From: Paenibacillus sp. 1011MAR3C5
Lineage (GTDB): Bacteria > Bacillota > Bacilli > Paenibacillales > Paenibacillaceae
Assembly (NCBI RefSeq): GCF_003591485.1
Contig: NZ_QZCF01000007.1
Span: 1 to 64,000, forward strand
Length of the DNA stretch: 64,000 nt
Direction of reading: 5' to 3'
A program made the position numbers and the translations under genes. Shown in pieces: positions 24,756 to 32,835 of this stretch. Positions within the stretch are counted from its first letter, which is position 1; the number at the start of each line of letters is the position of its first letter. The notes beneath the pieces were generated by a model, which had not been told where the DNA came from, did no database searches, and was given only the letters and a program-made list of their open reading frames with translations.

Positions 24756-25982
24756 GTGGCAAAGCAGGATTTCATCCCGGTAATCTTGGGCACAGATATT
24801 AACGCGTACGGGATGGCGCGTTCCTTCCATATGGAATACGGCGTAACGAGCCGCTGCATCGGCAAGGGCCGTCTCTTCATGACGAACTTCTCCGATATTA
24901 CGACGATTAAGGTCGTCGAGAACTTGGATGAGCCGGACGTTTTCGCGGATGCGATGATCGCATTCGCGAATGAGCTGAAGCAAGAGGCGGAGAAGCTTGT
25001 GCTGATTGCCAGCAGCGACAGCTATGCAGAGCTTGTTATCCGCAATCAGGACAAGCTGGCCGCCCATTATGAGCTGCCGTTCGTCGCGGAGAAGTGGATT
25101 GACGAGCTGCTGTACAAGGACCGTTTCTACGCGCTCTGCGAGCAATATGGCCTCGACTTCCCGTCCACCTATCTGGTGACGAGGGCGAACAAGGATAAGG
25201 TAGAACTGCCGTTCGACTTCCCAGTCGCATTGAAGCCGGCGGATAGCATCGCTTATCTGGAAGCTTCGTTCGAAGGCAAGAAGAAGGCTTATATTATAAA
25301 AGACCAGTCGGAGCTGGAACGCACGCTGGAGGCGATTTACGGCTCGTCATATACTGGAACGATGATTGTGCAGGACTTTATTCCAGGCGATGATTCTCAT
25401 ATGCGCGTATTGAACGCCTATTCGGACCAGAACGGCAAAGTTCGCCTTATGTGTCTCGGAAGGCCGCTGCTGGAGGATTGTACGCCATCTCTGGTAGGCA
25501 ACTACGTGGCTATCGTCAACGAGTACAACGAGGATATCTACAAGCAGTACCAGCAATTCCTTGAAGCGATCGGCTATACAGGGCTTGCCAACTTTGATAT
25601 GAAGTATGATGCGAGAGACGGCAAGTACAAAATCTTCGAGATTAACCTTCGCCAAGGCCGAAGCAGCTTCTTCACAACAGGAAGCGGGTACAATTTGGCC
25701 AAGTTTATAGTAGACAGCCTTGTCTACGGCAAGCATGAGCCTGCGGTCTATGCGAAGACGGAGCATCTGTGGCTTGGCGTGCCGAAAGAAGTGGCGCTGA
25801 CGTATACGGAGGACAAGGAGGCTGTCATCTATATGAAACGGCTGATCAAGGAGAAGAAGTACTGCATGACGCTTCAATATGATGCCGATAAAGCGATTAA
25901 GCGCTGGTGGCATGTCCGCAAGTATTATAAAAGCTACGAAGACCGGTACAAGCAATTTTACGAGCAGAAAGGAAGTTTGTAA
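24756..25982 (+). CDS. ATP-grasp ligase of the D-aspartate ligase family
   Basis: About 408 residues. The N terminus FIPVILGTDINAYGMARSF and the core blocks VALKPADSIAYLE, DFIPGDDSHMRVLNAY, RPLLEDCTP, ANFDMKYD and FEINLRQGRSSFF match, from memory, the Enterococcus faecium D-aspartate ligase, which adds D-Asp to the side-chain amine of residue 3 of the UDP-MurNAc-peptide. The ATP-grasp Glu/Asn pair in FEINLRQG is intact. I chose GTG 24756 because GGGG lies 9 nt upstream; ATG 24741 is possible but abuts AGGAA. It overlaps the next start by one base (TAATG). Ordinary Paenibacillus peptidoglycan has no D-Asp bridge, so the product is unexpected. Confidence 0.85.
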   Translation: MAKQDFIPVILGTDINAYGMARSFHMEYGVTSRCIGKGRLFMTNFSDITTIKVVENLDEPDVFADAMIAFANELKQEAEKLVLIASSDSYAELVIRNQDKLAAHYELPFVAEKWIDELLYKDRFYALCEQYGLDFPSTYLVTRANKDKVELPFDFPVALKPADSIAYLEASFEGKKKAYIIKDQSELERTLEAIYGSSYTGTMIVQDFIPGDDSHMRVLNAYSDQNGKVRLMCLGRPLLEDCTPSLVGNYVAIVNEYNEDIYKQYQQFLEAIGYTGLANFDMKYDARDGKYKIFEINLRQGRSSFFTTGSGYNLAKFIVDSLVYGKHEPAVYAKTEHLWLGVPKEVALTYTEDKEAVIYMKRLIKEKKYCMTLQYDADKAIKRWWHVRKYYKSYEDRYKQFYEQKGSL

Positions 25983-26983
25983 TGCCGATCGTAGACATCA
26001 CGAATGAAACCGAGCTTGCGCGCTACGAGCGTTTCCTGCGCAATTCTCCGTTCGCGACCGCCACGCAGGATACAGGCTGGTCCGAGGTCAAGAACAATTG
26101 GATTCCTCTATACGTCTACCTGGAGGAAGCGGGCGAGATCATCGCTGCGATGTCGGTGCTGATGGTCAATGCGGTAGGCGAGCAGAAGCTTGCGTATTGC
26201 TGCAAAGGGCCTGTATGTAACCCGAGAGATACAGCGCTCGTAGACCGCCTGATACAGGAAGCCGAGGCGGCTGCGCGCGATCATCAAGCCTTCGTGCTGC
26301 GGATCGATCCGGAGACGGCTTATGACGAAGAACTGCATAAGCAATATGCGGAGCTGGGTTATGTGCTGCGCAACCGCAATGTATCCTCCAAGGATACGAC
26401 GCAGCCGCGCTACAACATGGTGCTTGATCTGATGGGCAAGACGGAGCAGGAGCTGCTGGAGAGTTTTCATTCCAAGACGCGCTACAATATCCGCCTGTCG
26501 GAACGCAAAGGTGTGACGACCCGTTACAGCACCGAATCTTCCGATCTGGAGCTGTTCCATCAGTTGTATGTGGTCATGAGCAACCGGCATGGCATCTCGT
26601 ACCGTCCGTATAACTATTTTGCAAGAATGCTGGAAGCGTATAAGGATTACACGCGCGTCTATCTGGCGGAGCATGAAGGGGATACCATTGCCGCCGCGGT
26701 CGCGATCAGCTATGGAGACAAAACCTGGTATATCTATGGGGCAAGCGCCAATGAAAAACGCAACTTGATGGCCCCTCATTTGCTGCAATGGGAAATGATC
26801 AAGTGGGCGGTAGAGCAAGGAAAGGCTCGTTATGACTTCGGCGGCGTATTCAAGCTCGATCAATCGGACGGTCTGTACCGGTTCAAGGAAGGATTCTGTC
26901 ATCCGGATCGTTACTCGGAGTACATTGGCGAGATTGATCGAGTATTGAACGAAGAAGCTTATCGGACGTTTATTAGCAAGTAG
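25982..26983 (+). CDS. FemAB-family aminoacyl transferase (peptidoglycan bridge type)
   Basis: 333 residues, two fused GNAT-like folds. Seen: LRIDPETAYDEELHKQYAELGY, the FHSKTRYNIRLSERKG motif typical of FemX/FemA, a GNAT core (VYLAEHEGDTIAAAVAISYGDKTWYIYGAS) and the FGGVFKLDQSDGLYRFKEGF tail. The family transfers amino acids from tRNA to lipid II or its precursors. The long coiled-coil arm of FemA is absent, as in FemX. It overlaps the upstream ligase by one base, and a TTG-started secreted protein follows 48 bp downstream. It likely extends or branches the peptide made by the neighbouring ligases (inference). Confidence 0.85.
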   Translation: MPIVDITNETELARYERFLRNSPFATATQDTGWSEVKNNWIPLYVYLEEAGEIIAAMSVLMVNAVGEQKLAYCCKGPVCNPRDTALVDRLIQEAEAAARDHQAFVLRIDPETAYDEELHKQYAELGYVLRNRNVSSKDTTQPRYNMVLDLMGKTEQELLESFHSKTRYNIRLSERKGVTTRYSTESSDLELFHQLYVVMSNRHGISYRPYNYFARMLEAYKDYTRVYLAEHEGDTIAAAVAISYGDKTWYIYGASANEKRNLMAPHLLQWEMIKWAVEQGKARYDFGGVFKLDQSDGLYRFKEGFCHPDRYSEYIGEIDRVLNEEAYRTFISK

Positions 26984-27031
26984 CACTAATTCAAAAAACA
27001 TTATAGACATAAAGCATGGAGGTACAGACGA

Positions 27032-28117
27032 TTGAAGAGGCTTTTATTGATTGCTATGACGGCAGGATTGGTGGTTCTGGTCGTCCTGATTGGGAAGAGC
27101 GGGTTCCAATGGGGGAGCGACGGAGCCAGCAAGCCAGGCACGAATGACGGCAAGCAAGCGGAGAGCACTCCGGCAGTTGTCGAGAAGGTCAAGCAGGGGG
27201 TCATCACGATTGTTCATAATGACGGCACCACGACCCTGCCGATCAAAGGTACGGAATTTACAATCGTGAACGGCACGACGGATGCCGTCATCGAGAAGGT
27301 GACGACGGATGCAGATGGTAGAGCTGTATCTTCCAAGCTGGATTACGGCACCAATTATTTGATTAAGCAAAGCAAGATTATGGAACCGTTCGAGCTGGAT
27401 AATCAAGCTGTAGGCGGCGCTGTTAATCAGGAGAATCGGGAGGTTACCTTCTCTAGCACCATACCGGCTTATGTAAAAGGCTACGAGTGGACGGAGAATG
27501 GAGAGCTGGATGTATCCGAGATCTACATCGACGTTCCACTGGTGATGCAGAAGCCTGAGCTGCCGAACGGCTGTGAGATTACGTCACTGACCAGCGTGCT
27601 GAACGGCTTGGGCTACGATCTGACCAAAGAAGTGATGGCGGACGAGTATTTGCCGAAAGAGCCTTTCTATCGCAAGGATGGCAAGCTGTTCGGAGCTAAC
27701 CCGAATAAGGCGTATGCCGGCAATCCACGCGATCAGATCGCATGGTTCTCGTATGCGCCGCCGATTATCGATGCGGCCAATAAAGTATTCGATGAATTCG
27801 GAGGCGATTACACGCCTGTCGACATTAGCGGCAGCACGCGGGAAGAAATCTACGCCGAGCTCGATCGCGGCAATCCGGTTGTCATCTGGGTGACGCTTGA
27901 TCTGTCGCCGCCGAAGATTACGTCCTCCTGGTATTTCAGCGATACGGGCGAGCTGTTCAAAGCGCCGGTCAATCTGCATTGCGTTGTGCTGAATGGCTAT
28001 GGCCCTGGCAACCGGGTGCATGTCATGAATCCGTTGGAAGGCCAAGTCACATACGACGCGGATGAGTTTTTTGCTTCATACGATGCACTGGGCACTCATG
28101 CCTTGGTTATTCATTAA
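27032..28117 (+). CDS. Exported C39-like cysteine peptidase with prealbumin-like domain
   Basis: 361 residues. An N-terminal hydrophobic segment (LLLIAMTAGLVVLVVLIG) makes it exported or membrane-anchored. Residues about 50-145 form a SpaA/Cna-B-like beta domain (GTEFTIVNGTTDAVIEKVTTDADGRA). Residues about 165-361 are Peptidase_C39_2: nucleophile Cys181 in PNGCEITSL and His316 in NLHCVVLNGY. This fold cleaves peptides, probably at Gly- or wall-linked sites. The TTG start lies 8 nt after GGAGGT. It closes the operon; the shared terminator follows. Substrate is inferred to be the product of the preceding genes. Confidence 0.85.
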   Translation: MKRLLLIAMTAGLVVLVVLIGKSGFQWGSDGASKPGTNDGKQAESTPAVVEKVKQGVITIVHNDGTTTLPIKGTEFTIVNGTTDAVIEKVTTDADGRAVSSKLDYGTNYLIKQSKIMEPFELDNQAVGGAVNQENREVTFSSTIPAYVKGYEWTENGELDVSEIYIDVPLVMQKPELPNGCEITSLTSVLNGLGYDLTKEVMADEYLPKEPFYRKDGKLFGANPNKAYAGNPRDQIAWFSYAPPIIDAANKVFDEFGGDYTPVDISGSTREEIYAELDRGNPVVIWVTLDLSPPKITSSWYFSDTGELFKAPVNLHCVVLNGYGPGNRVHVMNPLEGQVTYDADEFFASYDALGTHALVIH

Positions 28118-28157
28118 TACGGGTTATCATTAGAAATCATCAGCTTTATATGAGATC

Positions 28158-28208
28158 AAAAAAACCTCTTGCAGCCTGTCTATGGAGACAGAATGCAGGA
28201 GGTTTTTG
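28158..28208. terminator. Bidirectional terminator between the two arms of the wall locus
   Basis: AAAAAACCTC and GAGGTTTTT arms, with an inner TGCAGCCTGTC...GACAGAATGCA stem. It serves both the + strand C39 gene and the - strand racemase gene. Confidence 0.85.
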
Positions 28209-28247
28209 GCGTACGAGGAGCAAAGAGTATTTTCCTCTAATTATGAA

Positions 28248-28964
28248 TTAATTCGCAGATTTAGGCGTCCGTCCTGACAATGTGATGGAGCGCTCGACGA
28301 GCACCTGCATCGCATCGATTACGCCCTCAGCGTAAGCCGGTCCAAGCGTAATGCAGGACAGCTCCGTGCATGCCAGAATAACGCAAGCGCAGCCATGCTC
28401 CGTACGCAGCTCGTCTATCTGCGCCTGAAGCTCCTCCGGTGAGAAGTCCATATCGCGTTTGACGTTGGAGTAGATAATCTTCATCGTCTGCGCTTGCATC
28501 GCTTCATTCGGGAGATGCAGATCGATGCCGTATTTCTGGCAGGCTTTGGCATAGACTCCGGTCTTCATGGTGCCGGATGTCGCCAGCACGCCAACCTTGA
28601 TGCCGGCTCCGTACCGATCATGGACAAGACGGAGCGTCTCGTCCACCATATGGATGATCGGGATCGTCGTCATAGCCTGCATATCGTCGTAGAAATAATG
28701 GGACGTATTGCACGGAATAGCGATATGCGCCACGCCTGCATGCTCCAATAGCCTCAAGTCCCTGGCGACCTCCGAAAGGAAGCGCTGTTCTGTTCCCTCC
28801 ATAATGACCGTGGTGCGGTCCGGAATGGTCGCGTGATTCAATATCAACATATCGACATGCTCCTGGTCGCATTGTGCGACGGTATTCTCGATAATCTTAT
28901 CGAAGAAGACTGCCGTCGCTTTCGGTCCCATGCCGCCGATTACGCCTAAGCTTTTCTGATCCAT
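28248..28964 (-). CDS. Aspartate/glutamate racemase family protein
   Basis: 238 residues, the usual size. The start LGVIGGMGPKATAVFFDKI is the family signature and the two catalytic cysteines are present: Cys85 (IPCNTSHY) and Cys199 (ILACTELS). The family interconverts L- and D-Asp or Glu without a cofactor. The gene starts 2 nt after the MurE-like stop (TGATCATG), so it is the last gene of the - strand operon. Beside a D-aspartate-ligase-like enzyme and an AsnB amidotransferase, D-aspartate supply is the most likely role. An in-frame TTG at 28970 is a possible earlier start. Confidence 0.9.
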   Translation of the reverse strand: MDQKSLGVIGGMGPKATAVFFDKIIENTVAQCDQEHVDMLILNHATIPDRTTVIMEGTEQRFLSEVARDLRLLEHAGVAHIAIPCNTSHYFYDDMQAMTTIPIIHMVDETLRLVHDRYGAGIKVGVLATSGTMKTGVYAKACQKYGIDLHLPNEAMQAQTMKIIYSNVKRDMDFSPEELQAQIDELRTEHGCACVILACTELSCITLGPAYAEGVIDAMQVLVERSITLSGRTPKSAN

Positions 28965-28966
28965 GA

Positions 28967-30466
28967 TCAAACCTTCTTTGAAGTTGAATTAGTATGTTCA
29001 GCCATGATTTCGCCCACGATTTCCGCTTCATTGAACGGGATTTCCGTCTTGCCGATAATTTGCGTTGTTTCGTGACCTTTGCCCGCAATCAGAATAACGT
29101 CACCCTGTCGGCTTATCTCAATGGCATATCGAATCGCTTCTCTGCGGTCTACGATGCCGGTGAATTGCCCACCAGCGGCCTTCACTGCAGCGGATACTTC
29201 TTCGATGATCGCATCAGGATCCTGGTCCTTCGGATTATCGGTTGTCACAACACAGAAGTCGGCATGTTCGGCTGCAATCTTGCCCATCGCCTCGCGCTTG
29301 CCGCTGCCGAGCTGGCCTGGTGCGGCGTAGACGCCGAATACGAGGATAAGGCGCCCTTTGGTGAACGGACGCAGCGTAGACAACGCCTTCTCCAGACTGT
29401 CTTCCGTATGGGCGAAGTCAACGATGATTCGCCGGTCTTCATCCTGGTAGACGACCTCCAGCCGGCCTTTGATGCTCTCTACGGCGCGAATACCCGCAGC
29501 AATCGGCTCCAAGTCAATACCGCTGCAATAGGCGCAAGCGATCGCTGCCAAGCTGTTATAGACGTAGATGAGACCCGGCAAATTGACACGTATATCCACG
29601 CGGCCTGTTGGCGTATGGGCGACATACGACGTGTAGTCGGGACCATATCGGATATCTGTGGCATAGATAGAGGCTTCATCCGTGACGCCATAGGTCACAA
29701 GCTTGGCGTCGTAGCCGGCTACTTTGCGGGCGAGCTTGCGACCGAATTCATCATCCAAATTAATAATGTTATAATCGGTCGTCAGATCAAAGAGCATCGA
29801 TTTGGCTTCAAAATATTCTTCCATCGTCCGGTGCAGCTCCAGATGATCAGGCGTCAGATTCGTGAAGACGCCGATCTTGAACGTGGAAGCTGCGGCACGG
29901 TGAAGACTTAGTGCATGGGAGGATACCTCCATCACACAATCTTGTACGCCCAGCTCGACCATGTCTGCGAACATATGCTGGAGATGAAGCGATTCCGGTG
30001 TAGTCGGCGTTGTAGATTTTGTCTTCAGCGACTGATTGCCGGCCAAGGCGCCAATCGTGCCGATGACACCTGTTGTATGTCCGGTTTGCTCCAGGATGGA
30101 CTTAATGAAATAAGTGGTGGACGTCTTGCCGTTGGTTCCGGTAATGCCGATCAGATTCAGCTTCTCGGACGGATGCCCGTAGAAGCGGGCCGAGACCAGC
30201 GCCAGCGCCTTGCGGGTATCCGCAGTCTTCACCACAGTGACCGGGTCTCCTAGCGCGGTGTCCTTCTCTACGAGAACAGCGGCGGCTCCAAGGTCAATGG
30301 CTTTTTGTATATAGTGATGTCCGTCTTGCGTAAACCCGGTCACGGCAACGAACAGACTTCCTTTCGTCACTTCCCGCGAGTCAAACGCGATGCCAGTAAT
30401 ATTGAGATGCAAGTCGCCTTGCAGGGTTATGCAATCAAGATCTTCAATCAAGGAAGCCAGCAGCAT
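28967..30466 (-). CDS. Divergent MurE-like UDP-MurNAc-tripeptide ligase
   Basis: 499 residues with Mur ligase folds: ATP loop GTNGKTST (110-117), VSSHALSLHR, DHLELHRTMEEY, the carbamylated-lysine site AKSMLF (Lys222) and GKGHETTQ. MurE normally adds residue 3 (diaminopimelate or Lys) to UDP-MurNAc-Ala-Glu. Here the specificity motif is D410-N-P-K413 instead of DNPR of diaminopimelate enzymes or DNPA of Lys enzymes, and the usual FGCGGDRDRGKR loop is altered to FGVYAAPGQLGSGKR. So it is probably a paralogue with another amino-acid substrate; the housekeeping murE should lie elsewhere. Start: ATG 30466 fits the family N terminus; GTG 30514 overlaps the upstream gene. Confidence 0.85.
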   Translation of the reverse strand: MLLASLIEDLDCITLQGDLHLNITGIAFDSREVTKGSLFVAVTGFTQDGHHYIQKAIDLGAAAVLVEKDTALGDPVTVVKTADTRKALALVSARFYGHPSEKLNLIGITGTNGKTSTTYFIKSILEQTGHTTGVIGTIGALAGNQSLKTKSTTPTTPESLHLQHMFADMVELGVQDCVMEVSSHALSLHRAAASTFKIGVFTNLTPDHLELHRTMEEYFEAKSMLFDLTTDYNIINLDDEFGRKLARKVAGYDAKLVTYGVTDEASIYATDIRYGPDYTSYVAHTPTGRVDIRVNLPGLIYVYNSLAAIACAYCSGIDLEPIAAGIRAVESIKGRLEVVYQDEDRRIIVDFAHTEDSLEKALSTLRPFTKGRLILVFGVYAAPGQLGSGKREAMGKIAAEHADFCVVTTDNPKDQDPDAIIEEVSAAVKAAGGQFTGIVDRREAIRYAIEISRQGDVILIAGKGHETTQIIGKTEIPFNEAEIVGEIMAEHTNSTSKKV

Positions 30467-30489
30467 GCTATCCGCCCCATTCTTATAAA

Positions 30490-31674
30490 CTATCTTCTTC
30501 GAAATCTGCTCCACATCTTGCCCAGCGTCATTGTCGCGAAGGCCAGACCCGGCCTGGGATCGCTCCAGGACCAGATCGCATAAGCTTTTGGCTTCAGCAG
30601 CGACCGGAGCACTTGCCCTATGGTCAATTGTTTGGTTCTTATGTAGTCGCGAATCGCCAGCATATCCTCATAGCCGTACCAGAATACCCGGTTCATATCC
30701 TTCGTAACGGCATGCGGTTCTACGGGGGTGCCTGTCAGCTCACGGTAAGTCACATAGGGGAAGTTAATGCCGACTTGCCGCAACAGCTCGTTCAAGTTGG
30801 TCATTCGCACATTCACTTCGATTAAATAATAGGCGCCGGTCTGGGCGTCCTTCTTGAATTCAATTTCCGCAAAGCCCTTCCAGCCGATATTCTCTAGAAA
30901 GGCTCCGCCAATCTGGCGAAGCTCCGGCACATATTTTTGACCGGTGTAGACGGATGCGCCGAAGTTTATGGGGAACTGCCGATATTTCTGACAGGTGACC
31001 CAGTGGGTGATGTTGGACTTCTGATTCAGATAAGCGTCAAAGGTATACATATGATCATCGAATCCGGGAATAATCCGCTGCACCACAACCTCGAGGTCTT
31101 CTTCCTGCACCTTGGACAGCGCCTCTTGCAGCTCAGCTTGGTTATTCACCTTAAATATCTTGCGGCGGAATACGGCGACAAATGAAGGCGAATCCGTCGG
31201 CTTGACGATGCAAGGGTACCCCAGCTCGGACTCGACTCGCTCCAGAAAGCCGTCATCGCTTGGACTTAGAGTCTCCGGTACGTTCACGCCATACTGCTGC
31301 GCCATGCGGTGAAGCGACTCCTTGTTCATCACTTTCGTATACAGCCCTTGCTCGGTCTGAGGAATCCGATACAGCTCGCGAAGCTCCTCCAGGTGTTCGT
31401 CAATGACCTCCACATAGGAGTCGTGGCAAGGAATAAGGACAGGAGGCTCTTGCTGTCTGCGGCCATAATCCTTCAAAAACGTAAGGAAGGCTTCTTTCTC
31501 CTTCTTATAATGCGGTGCAATCAAGCGTTCCGACGTATATTTGGACAGCGCGCCATAGGCGCGTTCCTCTGAATAATCCACAGCTACAGTATGTATGCCG
31601 AATTGGCCCAAACAGCGGAGGGCACTTAAGCCGATATAATAGTTGCACCCAAGAATAACTGCTTTCGCGCACAT
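30490..31674 (-). CDS. ATP-grasp carboxylate-amine ligase
   Basis: About 394 residues. It has an N-terminal Rossmann-like pre-ATP-grasp (MCAKAVILGCNYYIGLSALRCLGQFG), the ATP-grasp core with YPCIVKPTDSPSF, VQRIIPGFDDHMYTFDAY, and the metal-binding EIEF...YLIEVNVRMTN. It resembles the D-Asp/amino-acid ligase and BtrJ-like branches more than biotin carboxylase types. The substrate is unknown. The MurE-like gene begins 24 bp after its stop, so they are co-transcribed. The start TTG 31683/ATG 31674 lacks a strong ribosome site. A minus-strand promoter lies 37 bp upstream. Confidence 0.75.
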   Translation of the reverse strand: MCAKAVILGCNYYIGLSALRCLGQFGIHTVAVDYSEERAYGALSKYTSERLIAPHYKKEKEAFLTFLKDYGRRQQEPPVLIPCHDSYVEVIDEHLEELRELYRIPQTEQGLYTKVMNKESLHRMAQQYGVNVPETLSPSDDGFLERVESELGYPCIVKPTDSPSFVAVFRRKIFKVNNQAELQEALSKVQEEDLEVVVQRIIPGFDDHMYTFDAYLNQKSNITHWVTCQKYRQFPINFGASVYTGQKYVPELRQIGGAFLENIGWKGFAEIEFKKDAQTGAYYLIEVNVRMTNLNELLRQVGINFPYVTYRELTGTPVEPHAVTKDMNRVFWYGYEDMLAIRDYIRTKQLTIGQVLRSLLKPKAYAIWSWSDPRPGLAFATMTLGKMWSRFRRR

Positions 31675-31710
31675 TATAATCAACCCGCTATTCTATAGTG
31701 GTATGAAGTC

Positions 31711-31739
31711 ATTTTACTGTATCGCTTTCTAGATTACAA
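31711..31739 (-). promoter_or_regulatory. Candidate promoter of the ATP-grasp/murE-like/racemase operon
   Basis: On the - strand, TTGTAA (31739-31734), 17-bp spacer, TAAAAT (31716-31711). No riboswitch or terminator is visible between it and the gene. Confidence 0.5.
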
Positions 31740-31944
31740 TTGGCAGCCAGCTGGTGATGGAGGGCTTGCAACCCTACCGGGACTACAGTACTATAAAATG
31801 GAACCATTAGCCTTTATTTGTCGAATAATGCCTAAAAATTGTAGTCATCCGTCGACATGTTTTTACAAACACTTCGATTTTCACGGAGTATAATGGAACT
31901 ATTGCCACATGATTACTAGATAAGGAGTGTGCCTCGAAGCGACC

Positions 31945-32142
31945 ATGGATAAAAATCACTTGCTTAGACAGTTGCAATCGCTTCGGCAAAAGCTTCATGA
32001 GATCGCCGAAGTGCGAGGCAGTTTGACCGATCCGGCCGTCCTGGCAATTAGCGAGGAAGCGGATCAGCTAATTGTTGCGCTCCAACATATCCAGCGGACA
32101 GAATTCGAATTGACTGCCGCACATCGAGAAAAAAATAGATAA
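31945..32142 (+). CDS. Spo0E-family phosphatase-like protein
   Basis: 65 residues. The block LRQKLHEIAEVRGSLTDPAVLAISEEADQLI corresponds to the Spo0E family, small helical hairpins that dephosphorylate Spo0A~P and delay sporulation; the TDP element is clear, though the usual SQxLD end reads SEEAD. ATG 31945 is chosen; AAGGAG lies 17 nt upstream, so a GTG at 31927 has to be considered. It converges with tadA, 3 bp apart, and a sporulation-type kinase lies 700 bp downstream. Confidence 0.8.
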   Translation: MDKNHLLRQLQSLRQKLHEIAEVRGSLTDPAVLAISEEADQLIVALQHIQRTEFELTAAHREKNR

Positions 32143-32145
32143 GCG

Positions 32146-32610
32146 TTATCGGCCGCGGAGTCGACGAAAGAACTGGGTAAGCAGCCCAGCGCATTCCGAT
32201 TGAAGGACGCCGCTTGTGAGCTCCGTTTCGTGATTGAAACGGGGCTCTTGTAGTAGGTTCATGAGCGTTCCGGCACACCCTGCCTTGGGGTCTACCGTGC
32301 CATATACGACCCGTTTCACCCGAGACTGTACGATTGCCCCGGCGCACATGGGACAAGGCTCCAGCGTGACATATAGTGTGCAATCAAGCAGGCGCCATGC
32401 TTCGATCCGGTCACAGGCATCCCTGATGGCTACCAGTTCGGCATGCGCGGTAGGATCATGAAGGGTTTCGCGCAAATTATGGCCGCGGCCAATGATCTCA
32501 TCGCCGCGTACAATGACGGCTCCGATCGGTACTTCGCCAATCTGTTCGGCTTTCTGGGCTTCGGCGATCGCTTCAAGCATCCAACGACGATCTTCTTCTT
32601 CTCTCTTCAT
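32146..32610 (-). CDS. tadA: tRNA-specific adenosine deaminase
   Basis: Deaminates the wobble adenosine of tRNA-Arg(ACG) to inosine. 154 residues. The zinc site is visible: HAE with His56 and Glu58, and PCPMC with Cys86 and Cys89. The C terminus (QSECAGLLTQFFRRLRGR) is basic, as in TadA. The gene lies in the Bacillus origin region after serS and tRNA-Ser, in line with synteny. No obvious terminator separates it from the convergent Spo0E-like gene. Confidence 0.95.
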   Translation of the reverse strand: MKREEEDRRWMLEAIAEAQKAEQIGEVPIGAVIVRGDEIIGRGHNLRETLHDPTAHAELVAIRDACDRIEAWRLLDCTLYVTLEPCPMCAGAIVQSRVKRVVYGTVDPKAGCAGTLMNLLQEPRFNHETELTSGVLQSECAGLLTQFFRRLRGR

Positions 32611-32690
32611 GATGAACTAGACTCCTTGTTCTATCTTTGTGATTTATTCAACGAACAAATATTCCGTTGTTAACATACTGTTGATAAAAT

Positions 32691-32750
32691 TGTGGATAAC
32701 TTTTTTGATATTCACATAATTACTCACAATTCATCCACTGCTGTGCATAA
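32691..32750. promoter_or_regulatory. Cluster of DnaA-box-like sites upstream of the sensor kinase
   Basis: TGTGGATAA at 32691-32699 and TGTGCATAA at 32742-32750 match the DnaA box (TTATNCACA complement) exactly, and TTACTCACA at 32720-32728 differs by one base. They lie in an AT-rich 165-bp gap between tadA and the kinase. Binding by DnaA is inferred. Confidence 0.45.
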
Positions 32751-32835
32751 CTTCTGTTGACTATGTGTATGGAATGTGAATAGTCATTTGGATCTATGTC
32801 CAACCGATCATCTCGCCAAAAGGGTGTGTCGTTCA

